35,312 bases of DNA from Roseburia sp. Lineage in GTDB: Bacteria > Bacillota > Clostridia > Christensenellales > Pumilibacteraceae. Below the pieces are notes generated by a model. It was not told the DNA's origin, made no database searches, and saw nothing but the letters and a program-made list of their open reading frames with translations. Positions 7,523 through 15,994 of this stretch are shown piece by piece (the stretch's first letter is position 1; every line of letters starts with the position of its first letter). Both the position numbers and the translations under genes were made by a program. Where the stretch lies: assembly GCA_023665905.1 (NCBI GenBank), contig JAMPDA010000017.1, positions 1-35,312 on the forward strand, in the 5' to 3' direction.

Positions 7523-9124
7523 ATGCAAATGATCTACGGCGTAAAAGACAGACCTAAGACCGGTCGGTTGTTGCTGTTCGCACTACAGCAGCTACTCGCC
7601 ATTCTCGCGGCAACGATAGCCGTGCCTACGATAGTGGGCAACGGTATGTCGCAGTCCGCGGCGCTGTTCGGCGCGGGCGTGGGCACGATAGTGTATCTGC
7701 TTTTTACCAAGTTCAAAAGCCCGGTGTTTTTGGGAAGCTCGTTCGCGTTTATCGGCTCGATGTCCGCGGCTTTTGCGGGCGGCGTGTCGATGTCGCTCGG
7801 CTATCTCGGTCTTTTGATCGGCGCGGTGTTTGCCGGACTTGTGTACGTCATAATATCCGTCGTCGTCAAGTTTGCCGGAGTTAAATGGATAGACAAAGTA
7901 ATGCCCGCGGTCGTCATAGGGCCCACCGTGGCGATAATAGGACTGTCGCTCGCCGGCAATGCGATCAAGGACTTGGTGAGCAGCGGATATTACGGCTATG
8001 CTTCCAACCTCGGCAACGGCTACGTGATGGACACCACGGCGTGGCTGTGCCTCATTTGTGGACTTGTCACCTTGGGCGTAACGATCGTGTGCTCGGTGTA
8101 CGGCAAAAAGATGATGAAGATGATCCCGTTCATCATCGGCATTTTGGCAGGCTATGCGGTCGCGGCTATCTTTACGGGCTTCAGCTACATAAACGGCGCG
8201 GAAGCGATGCGCATAATCAACTTCGAAACCTTTAAAACGCTCGGACAGGGCTCGGCGTGGTATCCCGATTTTGCGTTTCTTACGGCGTTCAACGCGCACG
8301 GCGGCGGCTACGGCGTGGTCGATGAAACGACAAAAGTGTTCACCGCATACTCGGCAGGTCAGATCGGCGCGTACATAGGCACGGTAGCGGTCGCGTACAT
8401 ACCGGTGGCGCTCGTCGTGTTCGCAGAGCACCTTGCCGACCACAAAAATATTTCGTCCATAATCGAGCACGATCTGCTCAAAGACCCCGGACTGCACCGC
8501 ACGCTCCTTGGCGACGGCGTCGGCTCGATAGCGGGTGCGTTCTTCGGCGGCTGCCCTAACACCACCTACGGCGAATCGGTAGGGTGCGTCGCGATCTCGC
8601 GCAACGCGTCGGTCATCACGATCTTCGTAACGGCGTGCATGGCGATACTCAGCGCGTTCCTTGCGCCGTTCACTCTCTTCCTTGCGAGCATACCCAACTG
8701 CGTAATGGGCGGCGTGTGCATCGCGCTTTACGGCTTTATCGCGGTTTCCGGTCTTAAGATGATCCAAAAGGTCGATCTCAACGACAACCGCAACCTGTTC
8801 ACCGTGTGCGTAATACTCATTGCGGGTGTCGGCGGCATGGCGCTCAGCATAGGCGGCGGCAACACGCCCGTCAAGCTTACGGAAGTCGCATGCGCGCTCA
8901 TTCTCGGCATACTTGTCAACCTGCTCGTAAACGTCAGGCGCAAGGACGTCGAAGCTTCGGCGACCGCGACCGATAACGGCGGCGAGGTCGAAGCAAACGC
9001 CGCGGCGGAAGCCGAGAACGCAAAAGCCGACGAAGAAGCGGCTGCCGCGAGCGACGCGGACGCCGCGCCCGTCGAACCCGACGAAGATAAAGCGGAAAAA
9101 GTCGAAGACGCGGAGGTGAAGTAA
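7523..9124 (+). CDS. uraA: Uracil permease (NCS2 family) with acidic C-terminal tail
   Basis: A 533-residue membrane transporter of the NCS2 (UraA/PyrP) family that imports uracil by proton symport. Recognisable segments are QQLLAILAATIAVPTIVG near the start, FLGSSFAFIGSM, VMPAVVIGPTVAIIGLSLA, VVFAEHLADHKNIS and GGCPNTTYGESVG. The last carries the conserved substrate-site region. The start is set by AAGGAGA 8 bases before ATG 7523; an open frame extends upstream through the attenuator but has no suitable site. After residue about 470 comes a tail of roughly 60 residues rich in Ala, Glu and Asp, absent from typical UraA and likely cytoplasmic and disordered. The stop overlaps the Upp start (TAATG), so the two genes are coupled. 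Expression is probably controlled by the leader terminator. Confidence 0.93.
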   Translation: MQMIYGVKDRPKTGRLLLFALQQLLAILAATIAVPTIVGNGMSQSAALFGAGVGTIVYLLFTKFKSPVFLGSSFAFIGSMSAAFAGGVSMSLGYLGLLIGAVFAGLVYVIISVVVKFAGVKWIDKVMPAVVIGPTVAIIGLSLAGNAIKDLVSSGYYGYASNLGNGYVMDTTAWLCLICGLVTLGVTIVCSVYGKKMMKMIPFIIGILAGYAVAAIFTGFSYINGAEAMRIINFETFKTLGQGSAWYPDFAFLTAFNAHGGGYGVVDETTKVFTAYSAGQIGAYIGTVAVAYIPVALVVFAEHLADHKNISSIIEHDLLKDPGLHRTLLGDGVGSIAGAFFGGCPNTTYGESVGCVAISRNASVITIFVTACMAILSAFLAPFTLFLASIPNCVMGGVCIALYGFIAVSGLKMIQKVDLNDNRNLFTVCVILIAGVGGMALSIGGGNTPVKLTEVACALILGILVNLLVNVRRKDVEASATATDNGGEVEANAAAEAENAKADEEAAAASDADAAPVEPDEDKAEKVEDAEVK

Positions 9125-9768
9125 TGGACGTAAAAGAGCTCAAAAACGTCACCGTGCTCGACCATCCGCTTATAAATCACAAGATAGCGATACTGCGGTC
9201 GGTGGACACGCACACAAAGGACTTCCGCGAGCTGGTGGAAGAAATAACCACGCTGTTGACATACGAGGCGTTCAAGGACGCGCCGACGCAGGAGATAACC
9301 GTCACGACGCCGCTCGCCATATGTAAACAGCAGGTAGTCGCGGAAAACTCGATCGCCGTCGTGCCAATTCTCCGCGCAGGGCTCGGAATGGTGTCGGGCG
9401 TGCACACGCTTATCCCGACCGCAAAGGTAGGGCATATAGGCATGTATCGCGACGAGCAGACATTGCAGCCCAAGGAGTATTACTGCAAACTCCCCGACGG
9501 CATAGAGAAAAAGCGCGTAATAGTGCTCGACCCCATGCTGGCGACGGGCGGAAGCGCTTGCGCCGCTATAGAGCTACTTAAGAGCAGAGGCTGCAAGGAT
9601 ATCCGCCAAATGTCCATAATCGCCGCGCCCGAAGGCGTCGAGCGGCTTGCCAAAGCCCACCCCGATATTAAGATCTTCGTGGCGGTAATGGACGAGCGGC
9701 TCAACGAGAACGGCTACATCGTCCCGGGACTCGGCGACGCCGGCGACAGACTTTTCGGAACGAAGTAA
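9124..9768 (+). CDS. upp: Uracil phosphoribosyltransferase
   Basis: A 214-residue cytoplasmic enzyme that converts uracil and PRPP to UMP. It contains the family's PRPP-binding loop VIVLDPMLATGGSACAAIELL (around residue 135-155), VVPILRAGLGMVSG and the C-terminal GLGDAGDRLFGTK uracil-binding end. The length is typical. The start overlaps the uracil permease stop by one base, and its ribosome binding site GGAGGT lies within the end of that gene. Together they import uracil and trap it as UMP. A hairpin terminator follows at 9789-9822. Confidence 0.97.
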   Translation: MDVKELKNVTVLDHPLINHKIAILRSVDTHTKDFRELVEEITTLLTYEAFKDAPTQEITVTTPLAICKQQVVAENSIAVVPILRAGLGMVSGVHTLIPTAKVGHIGMYRDEQTLQPKEYYCKLPDGIEKKRVIVLDPMLATGGSACAAIELLKSRGCKDIRQMSIIAAPEGVERLAKAHPDIKIFVAVMDERLNENGYIVPGLGDAGDRLFGTK

Positions 9769-9788
9769 TATCCTGTAATGCAAAATAT

Positions 9789-9822
9789 AAAGACGGGTAG
9801 ATAATAGGTCTTCCCGTCTTTT
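9789..9822 (+). terminator. Terminator of the uracil operon
   Basis: AAAGACGGG (9789-9797) and CCCGTCTTT (9813-9821) form a 9-bp stem with a 15-base loop, followed by a T-rich stretch. The flanking A and T runs could let it act in both directions, serving the minus-strand Cys-rich gene too. Confidence 0.8.
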
Positions 9823-9873
9823 CTTTTGCCGTTTAAGCGCGTCGGTTAGAGCGTGCACTTGTAGCTCTGCGTA

Positions 9874-10023
9874 TCAATCGAAGAACGTCAGATCGCCCGA
9901 ACATTCGCATATGCCCAATCTTTTCGCGCAACGCGCGCAGTAGCAGTTGCCGCATGTGTAGCAGTGCATTATCTCATCGACAGGGAATTCTTTTTTGCAG
10001 TTATCGCATTTGCGTGTTTTCAT
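9874..10023 (-). CDS. 49-residue Cys-rich zinc-ribbon-like protein
   Basis: A small protein beginning MKTRKCDNCKKEF, with nine Cys (6, 9, 21, 24, 27, 29, 32, 39, 41) and His20 in 49 residues, arranged as CxxC pairs. This suggests a small zinc-binding domain, perhaps holding two metal ions. The open frame reaches 10116 on the minus strand, but the upstream part is unremarkable and includes a promoter-like TATACT (10035-10030) that sits 6 bases before ATG 10023. The shorter start is therefore preferred and the mRNA may be leaderless. The -35 region is weak. Function is unknown; no partner is indicated by the neighbours. Confidence 0.6.
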   Translation of the reverse strand: MKTRKCDNCKKEFPVDEIMHCYTCGNCYCARCAKRLGICECSGDLTFFD

Positions 10024-10154
10024 GAGTGTAGTATACTTCGATGATGAAAAATATATGCGCCGCAGTTCCGTATGCCGCCATGTAGGATACGCGACGACGG
10101 GCGAAATATAGCGCAATTAAAAAATATAAAGACGAGTTATTTGCGGATAATTCC

Positions 10155-10183
10155 TTGCTTTTCTGTCGCCTTTGTGATAGAAT
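10155..10183 (+). promoter_or_regulatory. Promoter of prephenate dehydratase, 8 bases from its GTG
   Basis: TTGCTT (10155-10160) and TAGAAT (10178-10183) with a 17-base spacer and a TG one base before the -10 (extended -10). The GTG start at 10192 follows after 8 bases with no ribosome binding site. Confidence 0.65.
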
Positions 10184-10191
10184 GAAAAGCG

Positions 10192-10995
10192 GTGTATAAG
10201 GTCAACGGCAAAACTGCATATCTCGGCGACGAAAATTCGTACAGCCACGCCGCCGCAAGCCGCCTCGCTGACGAGCTTGTCGGTTACGGGTCGATGCGCA
10301 AGGTATTCGACGCTGTGACGGGCGGCGAGTGCGAATACGCCGTCCTGCCCGTGGAAAACAATGTGGAGGGCGCGGTCAACGAGGTGTACGACGAGCTGTT
10401 CGACTGTCGGCTCTTTATCGCGAGGCAGATAGTGTTGCCCGTGCGCCACAGCCTTATCGCGGCGTCGGGCGCGACTTTGGACGGCATAAAGCGCGTGGTG
10501 TCGCATCCGCAGGCGATAGGTCAGTGCCGCAAGTTCCTCGGCGGACTTCCCGTCACGGTGGAAGCGGTTTCTTCAACGTCTGCGGCGCTATTGCGCGCCG
10601 ACCGCGAAACGGCAGCCATAGCGCTGAAGCCGCGCGACGGGCAGACTGTTATCGCAAAGGGCATACAGGACAGCGCGCTCAACGCCACGCGGTTCGCGCT
10701 CCTTTCGGAAGAGCGCAGTACAGCAGGCGGCAAGGTGTCGGTGTGTTTCGACCTTAAAAACGAGCCCGGCGCGCTATTGAACGTCCTCGACGTGATATAT
10801 CGGCGCGCGGTCAACCTTACGCGCATACTGTCCCGTCCGCATCGGTCGGGCGATGGGGAATACAGGTTTTTCGTCGATTTTGACTTCGATAGGCCGCAGA
10901 GCGAGCTGGACGCGCTCATGGCGGACGTCGCAAAGAGCTGTTCGGCGTTCGGATTTTTGGGCAGATACGATTGCACCGTCGCCGAAGACATATAG
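10192..10995 (+). CDS. pheA: Prephenate dehydratase with ACT domain
   Basis: A 267-residue monofunctional enzyme converting prephenate to phenylpyruvate in phenylalanine synthesis. The catalytic domain shows VLPVENNVEGAVNEVYDEL (the PxENSxEG-type motif), VVSHPQAIGQCRKFL and NATRF, the TRF motif needed for activity. The C-terminal ACT domain (about 185-255) carries NEPGALLNVLD and NLTRILSRP, the equivalents of the GALV and ESRP phenylalanine-binding motifs, so feedback inhibition is expected. It starts with GTG; the -10 box of its promoter is only 8 bases upstream and no ribosome binding site is present, so the mRNA may be leaderless. No chorismate mutase domain is fused. SecA follows 78 bases later and may be partly co-transcribed. 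Confidence 0.92.
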   Translation: MYKVNGKTAYLGDENSYSHAAASRLADELVGYGSMRKVFDAVTGGECEYAVLPVENNVEGAVNEVYDELFDCRLFIARQIVLPVRHSLIAASGATLDGIKRVVSHPQAIGQCRKFLGGLPVTVEAVSSTSAALLRADRETAAIALKPRDGQTVIAKGIQDSALNATRFALLSEERSTAGGKVSVCFDLKNEPGALLNVLDVIYRRAVNLTRILSRPHRSGDGEYRFFVDFDFDRPQSELDALMADVAKSCSAFGFLGRYDCTVAEDI

Positions 10996-10996
10996 A

Positions 10997-11057
10997 CATA
11001 TGCGCATATGCGACGGCGCGTAAAAAATGTAAAATCAATCCGCAAGCTATAGCTTGC
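10997..11057. repeat. Two perfect palindromes between pheA and secA
   Basis: CATATGCGCATATG (10997-11010) and GCAAGCTATAGCTTGC (11042-11057) are perfect palindromes in the 78-base gap. The second ends 5 bases before the secA ribosome binding site GGAAGG. Neither has a T-run. They could be protein-binding sites or RNA hairpins affecting secA translation; SecM-like or other secA control is not evident. Confidence 0.4.
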
Positions 11058-11073
11058 ATATCGGAAGGTAAAA

Positions 11074-13779
11074 ATGGGTCTTATATCATTCATCACCGGA
11101 AGCGACAATCGCCGCAACGTCAAAAAGCTGTCGGCAAAAGCCGAGCAGGTGCTCGCGCTCGAGGACAGGTTCGCCAAAATGACGGACGAGGAATTGCGCG
11201 GCATGACCGAGCAGTTCAAAAAGCGGTACGCGGAGAACTTCGAAACACTCGACGATCTGCTGCCCGAGGCGTTTGCGGTAGTTCGCGAAGCAGGCAAGCG
11301 CATACTCAACATGCAGCACTTCAAGGTGCAGATCATGGGCGGTATCGCTCTCCACCAGGGCAGGATAGCGGAGATGCGCACCGGCGAAGGTAAAACGCTC
11401 GTCGCTACTTTGCCGGCATATCTGAACGCCCTTACCGGTCGCGGCGTTCACGTAGTCACCGTCAACGACTATCTTGCGCGACGCGACGCCGAGTGGATGG
11501 GCAAGATACACAGATTTTTGGGACTTACCGTAGGCGTCGCCGTTTCGGGCATGAACCCCGAAGCTAAGCGCAAGGCGTACAACTGCGACATCACGTACGG
11601 CACAAACAACGAATTCGGCTTCGACTATCTGCGCGACAACATGGTCAGCCGCAAAGTGGATATGGTCCAGCGCGATCTCGCTTTTGCGATCATTGACGAG
11701 GTGGACTCCATACTCATCGACGAGGCGCGCACGCCGCTCATCATTTCGGGCCGCAGCGGAAAAAGCAGCGAGATGTACAGCCGCGCCAACCGCTTCGCGC
11801 GCCGGCTCGTCAAGGACGACGACTACGAGATCGACGAGAAAAAGCGCGCGATAAACCTCACGGAACAGGGCATAGAGCGCGCCGAAACGTATTTTGAGGT
11901 GGAAAACCTCGCCGACGTGGACAACACCGAGCTCTATCATTATATAAATAACGCGCTCAAAGCCAACTTCATAATGCACCGCGATCAGGACTATATCATA
12001 AGCGACGGCGAGGTCGTCATAGTGGACGAGTTCACTGGCAGACTTATGATAGGCAGGCGGTACAACGACGGTCTGCATCAGGCGATCGAAGCCAAGGAAA
12101 ACGTGCGCATACAGTCCGAAAACAGGACGCTCGCAACTATTACTTTCCAAAACTACTTCCGTCTGTACGACAAGCTGTCGGGCATGACGGGTACGGCAAA
12201 GACGGAAGAAAACGAGTTCCGCTCCATATACAAGCTCGACGTCGTCACTATTCCCACGAACGTGCCCAGCCAGCGCGTGGACGAAAACGATCTGCTGTTT
12301 ACCACCGCCGCGGGAAAAATGCGCGCCGTGGTCGAGGATATTAAGGAGTGCTATCAGCGCGGACAGCCCGTCCTCGTCGGTACGACAAACGTCGAAAAGA
12401 GCGAGGAGCTCAGCAAGATACTTCGGCGCGAAAAGATACCGCATAACGTCCTAAACGCAAAGAACCACGCCAAGGAAGCGGCGATAGTCGCGCAGGCAGG
12501 CAGGTTGCATCAGGTGACGATCGCGACCAACATGGCAGGCCGCGGAACGGATATCATACTCGGCGGCAACGCCGAGTTTATGGCGAAAGCCAAGCTCGCA
12601 AAAGACGGCTTCGAGGAGGCGGATATCGATTTGGCGGCGTCCGTTTTCCCGTCCGACAAAGAGGAAGTCATAAAGGCGCGCGAGCTGTACAATCAATATA
12701 TAGAAGAATTCAAGAGCGAGGTCGCCGAGGAAAAGGAAAAGGTCGTGGCTTTCGGCGGACTGCGCATAATAGGCACGGAGCGCCACGAGTCGCGGCGTAT
12801 AGATAACCAGCTCCGCGGCCGTGCCGGACGTCAGGGCGATATGGGTTCGTCCATATTCTATCTTTCGGCGGAGGACGACGTGCTTCGGCTGTGGGGAGAT
12901 AGGCTAAAGCACGTCATGGAGATGTTCAAGGTGGACGAGGACACTCCGCTTTCCGCAAAGATACTTTCGCGCCAGATAGAAAACGCACAGCGCAATATCG
13001 AGGGACGCAACTTCTCCGTGCGTAAATCCGTTTTGGAATACGACAACGTAATGAACAAACAGCGCGAGATAATTTACGCCGAGCGCAGTAAGGTGCTCAA
13101 GGGCATGCCCATGCGCGAGGAGATACTCAAGATAATGCGCGACCGCTGCGACACCGTCGTGGGCGAGTACACCGATCCCAAGGTCGATTACGACGAGTGG
13201 GACAGCGAGGAGCTCAACAAGGAAGTGGAGCGCAAACTGCTCCCCGGCGTGGAGGAGTTCTTCACCGAGGACAAGCTCAAAAATTACGCGCTCGACGAGC
13301 TCAAGGATATGCTGTACACCGCCGTCACCGAAACGTATCAACGCAAGATAGACGAGGCGACGGAGCACAACGTCAACTTCGAGGATATAGAGCGGTACGT
13401 CATGCTGCGCGTAGTCGATCAGCGCTGGATGGATCATATCGACGATATGGACGCGTTGCGAAGCGGCATAGGTTTAAAGGCGTATGGTCAGCAGGACCCC
13501 GTCATCGCCTATCAGCAGGAAGGTTTCGACATGTTCGACGAAATGATAACGCACATTCACGAGGATGTCGTTTCCATGCTCATGCACGCGAATGTGGAGT
13601 ATCAGCCGCAACAGCCCAAGCCGCAGGAAACCGAGCTCATCGAGTCGCGCGGCGACGGCACCGAGCGCACGGTAAAGACGCCCGACGTAAAACCCAAGTC
13701 GGAGCGCGTGGGCAGAAACGATCCGTGCCCGTGCGGTAGCGGCAAAAAGTACAAGAACTGCTGCGGTAAGGACGAGTGA
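11074..13779 (+). CDS. secA: SecA preprotein translocase ATPase
   Basis: A 901-residue motor that drives secretory proteins through SecYEG. Visible landmarks: Walker A MRTGEGKT (GEGKT at 104-108), Walker B-like IDEVDSILIDEA (Asp208-Asp211), GMTGTAKTEE, MAGRGTDIILGG and LRGRAGRQGD in the second helicase domain, and a C-terminal SEC-C zinc site with Cys885, Cys887, Cys896 and Cys897. The length is normal. The start has a GGAAGG site 5 bases upstream. It is followed closely by prfB and tsaD. The lipoproteins and secreted enzymes in this window are its likely clients. Confidence 0.98.
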   Translation: MGLISFITGSDNRRNVKKLSAKAEQVLALEDRFAKMTDEELRGMTEQFKKRYAENFETLDDLLPEAFAVVREAGKRILNMQHFKVQIMGGIALHQGRIAEMRTGEGKTLVATLPAYLNALTGRGVHVVTVNDYLARRDAEWMGKIHRFLGLTVGVAVSGMNPEAKRKAYNCDITYGTNNEFGFDYLRDNMVSRKVDMVQRDLAFAIIDEVDSILIDEARTPLIISGRSGKSSEMYSRANRFARRLVKDDDYEIDEKKRAINLTEQGIERAETYFEVENLADVDNTELYHYINNALKANFIMHRDQDYIISDGEVVIVDEFTGRLMIGRRYNDGLHQAIEAKENVRIQSENRTLATITFQNYFRLYDKLSGMTGTAKTEENEFRSIYKLDVVTIPTNVPSQRVDENDLLFTTAAGKMRAVVEDIKECYQRGQPVLVGTTNVEKSEELSKILRREKIPHNVLNAKNHAKEAAIVAQAGRLHQVTIATNMAGRGTDIILGGNAEFMAKAKLAKDGFEEADIDLAASVFPSDKEEVIKARELYNQYIEEFKSEVAEEKEKVVAFGGLRIIGTERHESRRIDNQLRGRAGRQGDMGSSIFYLSAEDDVLRLWGDRLKHVMEMFKVDEDTPLSAKILSRQIENAQRNIEGRNFSVRKSVLEYDNVMNKQREIIYAERSKVLKGMPMREEILKIMRDRCDTVVGEYTDPKVDYDEWDSEELNKEVERKLLPGVEEFFTEDKLKNYALDELKDMLYTAVTETYQRKIDEATEHNVNFEDIERYVMLRVVDQRWMDHIDDMDALRSGIGLKAYGQQDPVIAYQQEGFDMFDEMITHIHEDVVSMLMHANVEYQPQQPKPQETELIESRGDGTERTVKTPDVKPKSERVGRNDPCPCGSGKKYKNCCGKDE

Positions 13780-13834
13780 TCGACATAACGTTTCGTTTAA
13801 TGTAAAAATATCCGCCCGCGAAAAGAGATATTAA

Positions 13835-14935
13835 ATGGATATCGATGAGTGCAAAAACAAAATACAGCAAGCGTCGTCTATGATAGGCGACGCGTACGCC
13901 GCCGTCGCGCCCGACAAACTCAAGGCTCGGCGCGCGGAGCTTGCCGAGCGTCAAAACGACCCCGCGCTGTACAAGGACCAAAAGGCGGCGCAATCGGTCA
14001 ACAGCGAAGCCAAGTACATCGACGGCGTGCTCAAAAAGTTCGATAAGCTGTTCCAAACCGTCGCAGACTTAAACGCGATGGCGGATCTTCTGTCCGTTGA
14101 GGCGGACGCGGAGCTCGCCGCGGAGCTGGAAGCGGAAACGGAAGCGCTTATCTCCGCCGCCGACGAGGCGCAGATAGCGGCGCTTCTCAAGGGCGAATAC
14201 GACAAATCGGACGCGATACTCACGCTCCACGCAGGCGCCGGCGGAACGGAAGCGCAGGACTGGGTTTCCATGCTTTTTCGCATGTATAAGATGTATTGCG
14301 AAAAGACCGGTTACGACGTCGAGGTGTTGGATAGGCTGGACGGCGACGAAGCCGGCATCAAGAGCATAACGTTCATCGCGCGCGGCGTCAACGCGTACGG
14401 ATATCTCAAAGCGGAAAAGGGCGTGCACAGGCTCGTGCGCATTTCGCCGTTCGACGCGAATGCGCGCCGTCACACGTCGTTTGCGAGCCTCGAGGTGATG
14501 CCGGAGATAAAGGACGACGTGTCCGTCACGATAAATCCGGACGATATACGCGTGGACACGTTCAGGAGCAGCGGCGCCGGCGGTCAGCACATAAACAAGA
14601 CCGATTCCGCCATACGCATAACGCACTTCCCGACGGGTACGGTCGTCACGTGCCAGAATGAGCGCAGTCAGACGCAAAACCGCGAAATGGCTATGATAAT
14701 GCTCAAGAGCAAGCTCGTCGAGCTCAAAGAGCGCGAGGCGGCGGAAAAGGCGGCGAGCATAAAGGGCGAGCTCAAAAAGATAGAGTGGGGGAGCCAAATA
14801 CGCTCGTATGTCTTTCAGCCGTACACGCTCGTCAAGGACCACCGCACCGGCTACGAAAACTCGGATATACAGTCGGTGATGAACGGCGACATAGGCGATT
14901 TTATAATCGACTATCTCAAAAAGAGCGGACTGTAG
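13835..14935 (+). CDS. prfB: Peptide chain release factor 2, without a programmed frameshift
   Basis: A 366-residue factor that ends translation at UGA and UAA. The RF2-specific tripeptide SPF (204-206, in RISPFDAN) and the GGQ catalytic motif (249-251, in SSGAGGQHINK) are present. Most bacterial prfB genes contain an in-frame UGA near codon 25 bypassed by a +1 frameshift; here the frame is continuous from the ATG through APDKLKARRAELAERQNDP, and the usual CTTTGAC slip site is absent. The N-terminus is complete, so autoregulation by frameshifting seems lost. The gene lies 55 bases after secA and 12 bases before tsaD, probably one operon. The ribosome binding site (AGAGA) is weak. Confidence 0.96.
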   Translation: MDIDECKNKIQQASSMIGDAYAAVAPDKLKARRAELAERQNDPALYKDQKAAQSVNSEAKYIDGVLKKFDKLFQTVADLNAMADLLSVEADAELAAELEAETEALISAADEAQIAALLKGEYDKSDAILTLHAGAGGTEAQDWVSMLFRMYKMYCEKTGYDVEVLDRLDGDEAGIKSITFIARGVNAYGYLKAEKGVHRLVRISPFDANARRHTSFASLEVMPEIKDDVSVTINPDDIRVDTFRSSGAGGQHINKTDSAIRITHFPTGTVVTCQNERSQTQNREMAMIMLKSKLVELKEREAAEKAASIKGELKKIEWGSQIRSYVFQPYTLVKDHRTGYENSDIQSVMNGDIGDFIIDYLKKSGL

Positions 14936-14947
14936 GCAAGGCGCGTT

Positions 14948-15970
14948 ATGAAACGACCGATGACTGTTTTGGGAATAGAAACGTCTTGCGACGAAACATC
15001 GGCGGCGGTGCTGCGCGGCGACGAATTGCTGTCCAACGTTATATCGTCGCAGATAGACATACATCGCAGGTTCGGCGGCGTAGTGCCGGAGATCGCGTCG
15101 CGCAATCACTTGACGGCGATCTTGCCCGTCATAGACGAGGCGCTCGGTAAAGCAGGTATCGACAAGCGCGATATCGACGCGGTCGCGGTGACGTACGGCG
15201 CTGGGCTCGTCGGCGCATTGCTCGTCGGCGTGTCGGCGGCAAAGTCGCTCGCGTACTCGCTTGGAGCGCCGCTGTACGCCGTCAATCATATAGAAGCGCA
15301 TATCGCCGCAAACTATCTTTCCGCTCCCGACCTTAAGCCGCCTTTTCTCGCCGTAGTGGCGAGCGGCGGTCACACGGGCGTGGTGCGCGTGGACGGGCTG
15401 AATAAATTTACGTTGCTTTGCACAACTTCGGACGACGCGATAGGCGAGGCGTTCGATAAGGTGGCGCGCGCGCTCGGACTGCCGTACCCCGGCGGACCGG
15501 AGATAGACAGGGCGGCGAGAACGGGCGAGGCGAATATCGAGTTTACTGGCAGCCGCAAAAGAAGCGCCGACGCGCTCAGCTATTCGGGACTTAAGACCGC
15601 CGTTGTCAACTATCTGCACAATCGCAACGAGCGCGGCGAGGCGTGCGATATTCCCAACGTTTGCGCGTCCTTTCAAAAAGCGGCTGTGGATATGCTTGTT
15701 GACGCCGCGGTGTCGGCGGCGGTGCGCACCGGCATAAAGACTGTCGTCGCGGCAGGCGGAGTGTCCGCCAATTCGTATTTGCGCGCAAAGCTCGCCGCTG
15801 AGGGCGAAAAGCACGGGTTTTCCGTATTGCTGCCGCCGCTGTCGCTGTGTACGGATAACGCCGCAATGGTCGCCGTGCGCGCAAAGGGCATGATAGAAGA
15901 AGGCATGCCTGCCGCGGCGCTCGACCTAAATGCGGTAAGCTGGTTGAAAATTTCGGACGGACGGGCGTAA
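14948..15970 (+). CDS. tsaD: tRNA N6-threonylcarbamoyladenosine transferase TsaD
   Basis: A 340-residue ASKHA-fold enzyme that, with TsaB and TsaE, installs t6A37 in tRNAs reading ANN codons. The family start VLGIETSCDETSAAV and the metal-binding HIEAH motif (His114, His118) are present, together with VVASGGHTGVVRV, KVARALGLPYPGGPEID and VVAAGGVSANSYLR. The length is standard. It begins 12 bases after the prfB stop, so it is likely co-transcribed; the ribosome binding site is weak. TsaB and TsaE genes are not in this window. Confidence 0.96.
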   Translation: MKRPMTVLGIETSCDETSAAVLRGDELLSNVISSQIDIHRRFGGVVPEIASRNHLTAILPVIDEALGKAGIDKRDIDAVAVTYGAGLVGALLVGVSAAKSLAYSLGAPLYAVNHIEAHIAANYLSAPDLKPPFLAVVASGGHTGVVRVDGLNKFTLLCTTSDDAIGEAFDKVARALGLPYPGGPEIDRAARTGEANIEFTGSRKRSADALSYSGLKTAVVNYLHNRNERGEACDIPNVCASFQKAAVDMLVDAAVSAAVRTGIKTVVAAGGVSANSYLRAKLAAEGEKHGFSVLLPPLSLCTDNAAMVAVRAKGMIEEGMPAAALDLNAVSWLKISDGRA

Positions 15971-15994
15971 CGCCTGTAACGGGAGGGTAAGACG

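Noticed and set aside
7592..8767. 391-residue open frame antisense to uraA
   Set aside because: It mirrors a conserved membrane protein and has no recognisable features.
14069..15814. 581-residue open frame antisense to prfB and tsaD
   Set aside because: It crosses two well-conserved genes on the other strand and is explained by the lack of stop codons in the mirror frame.
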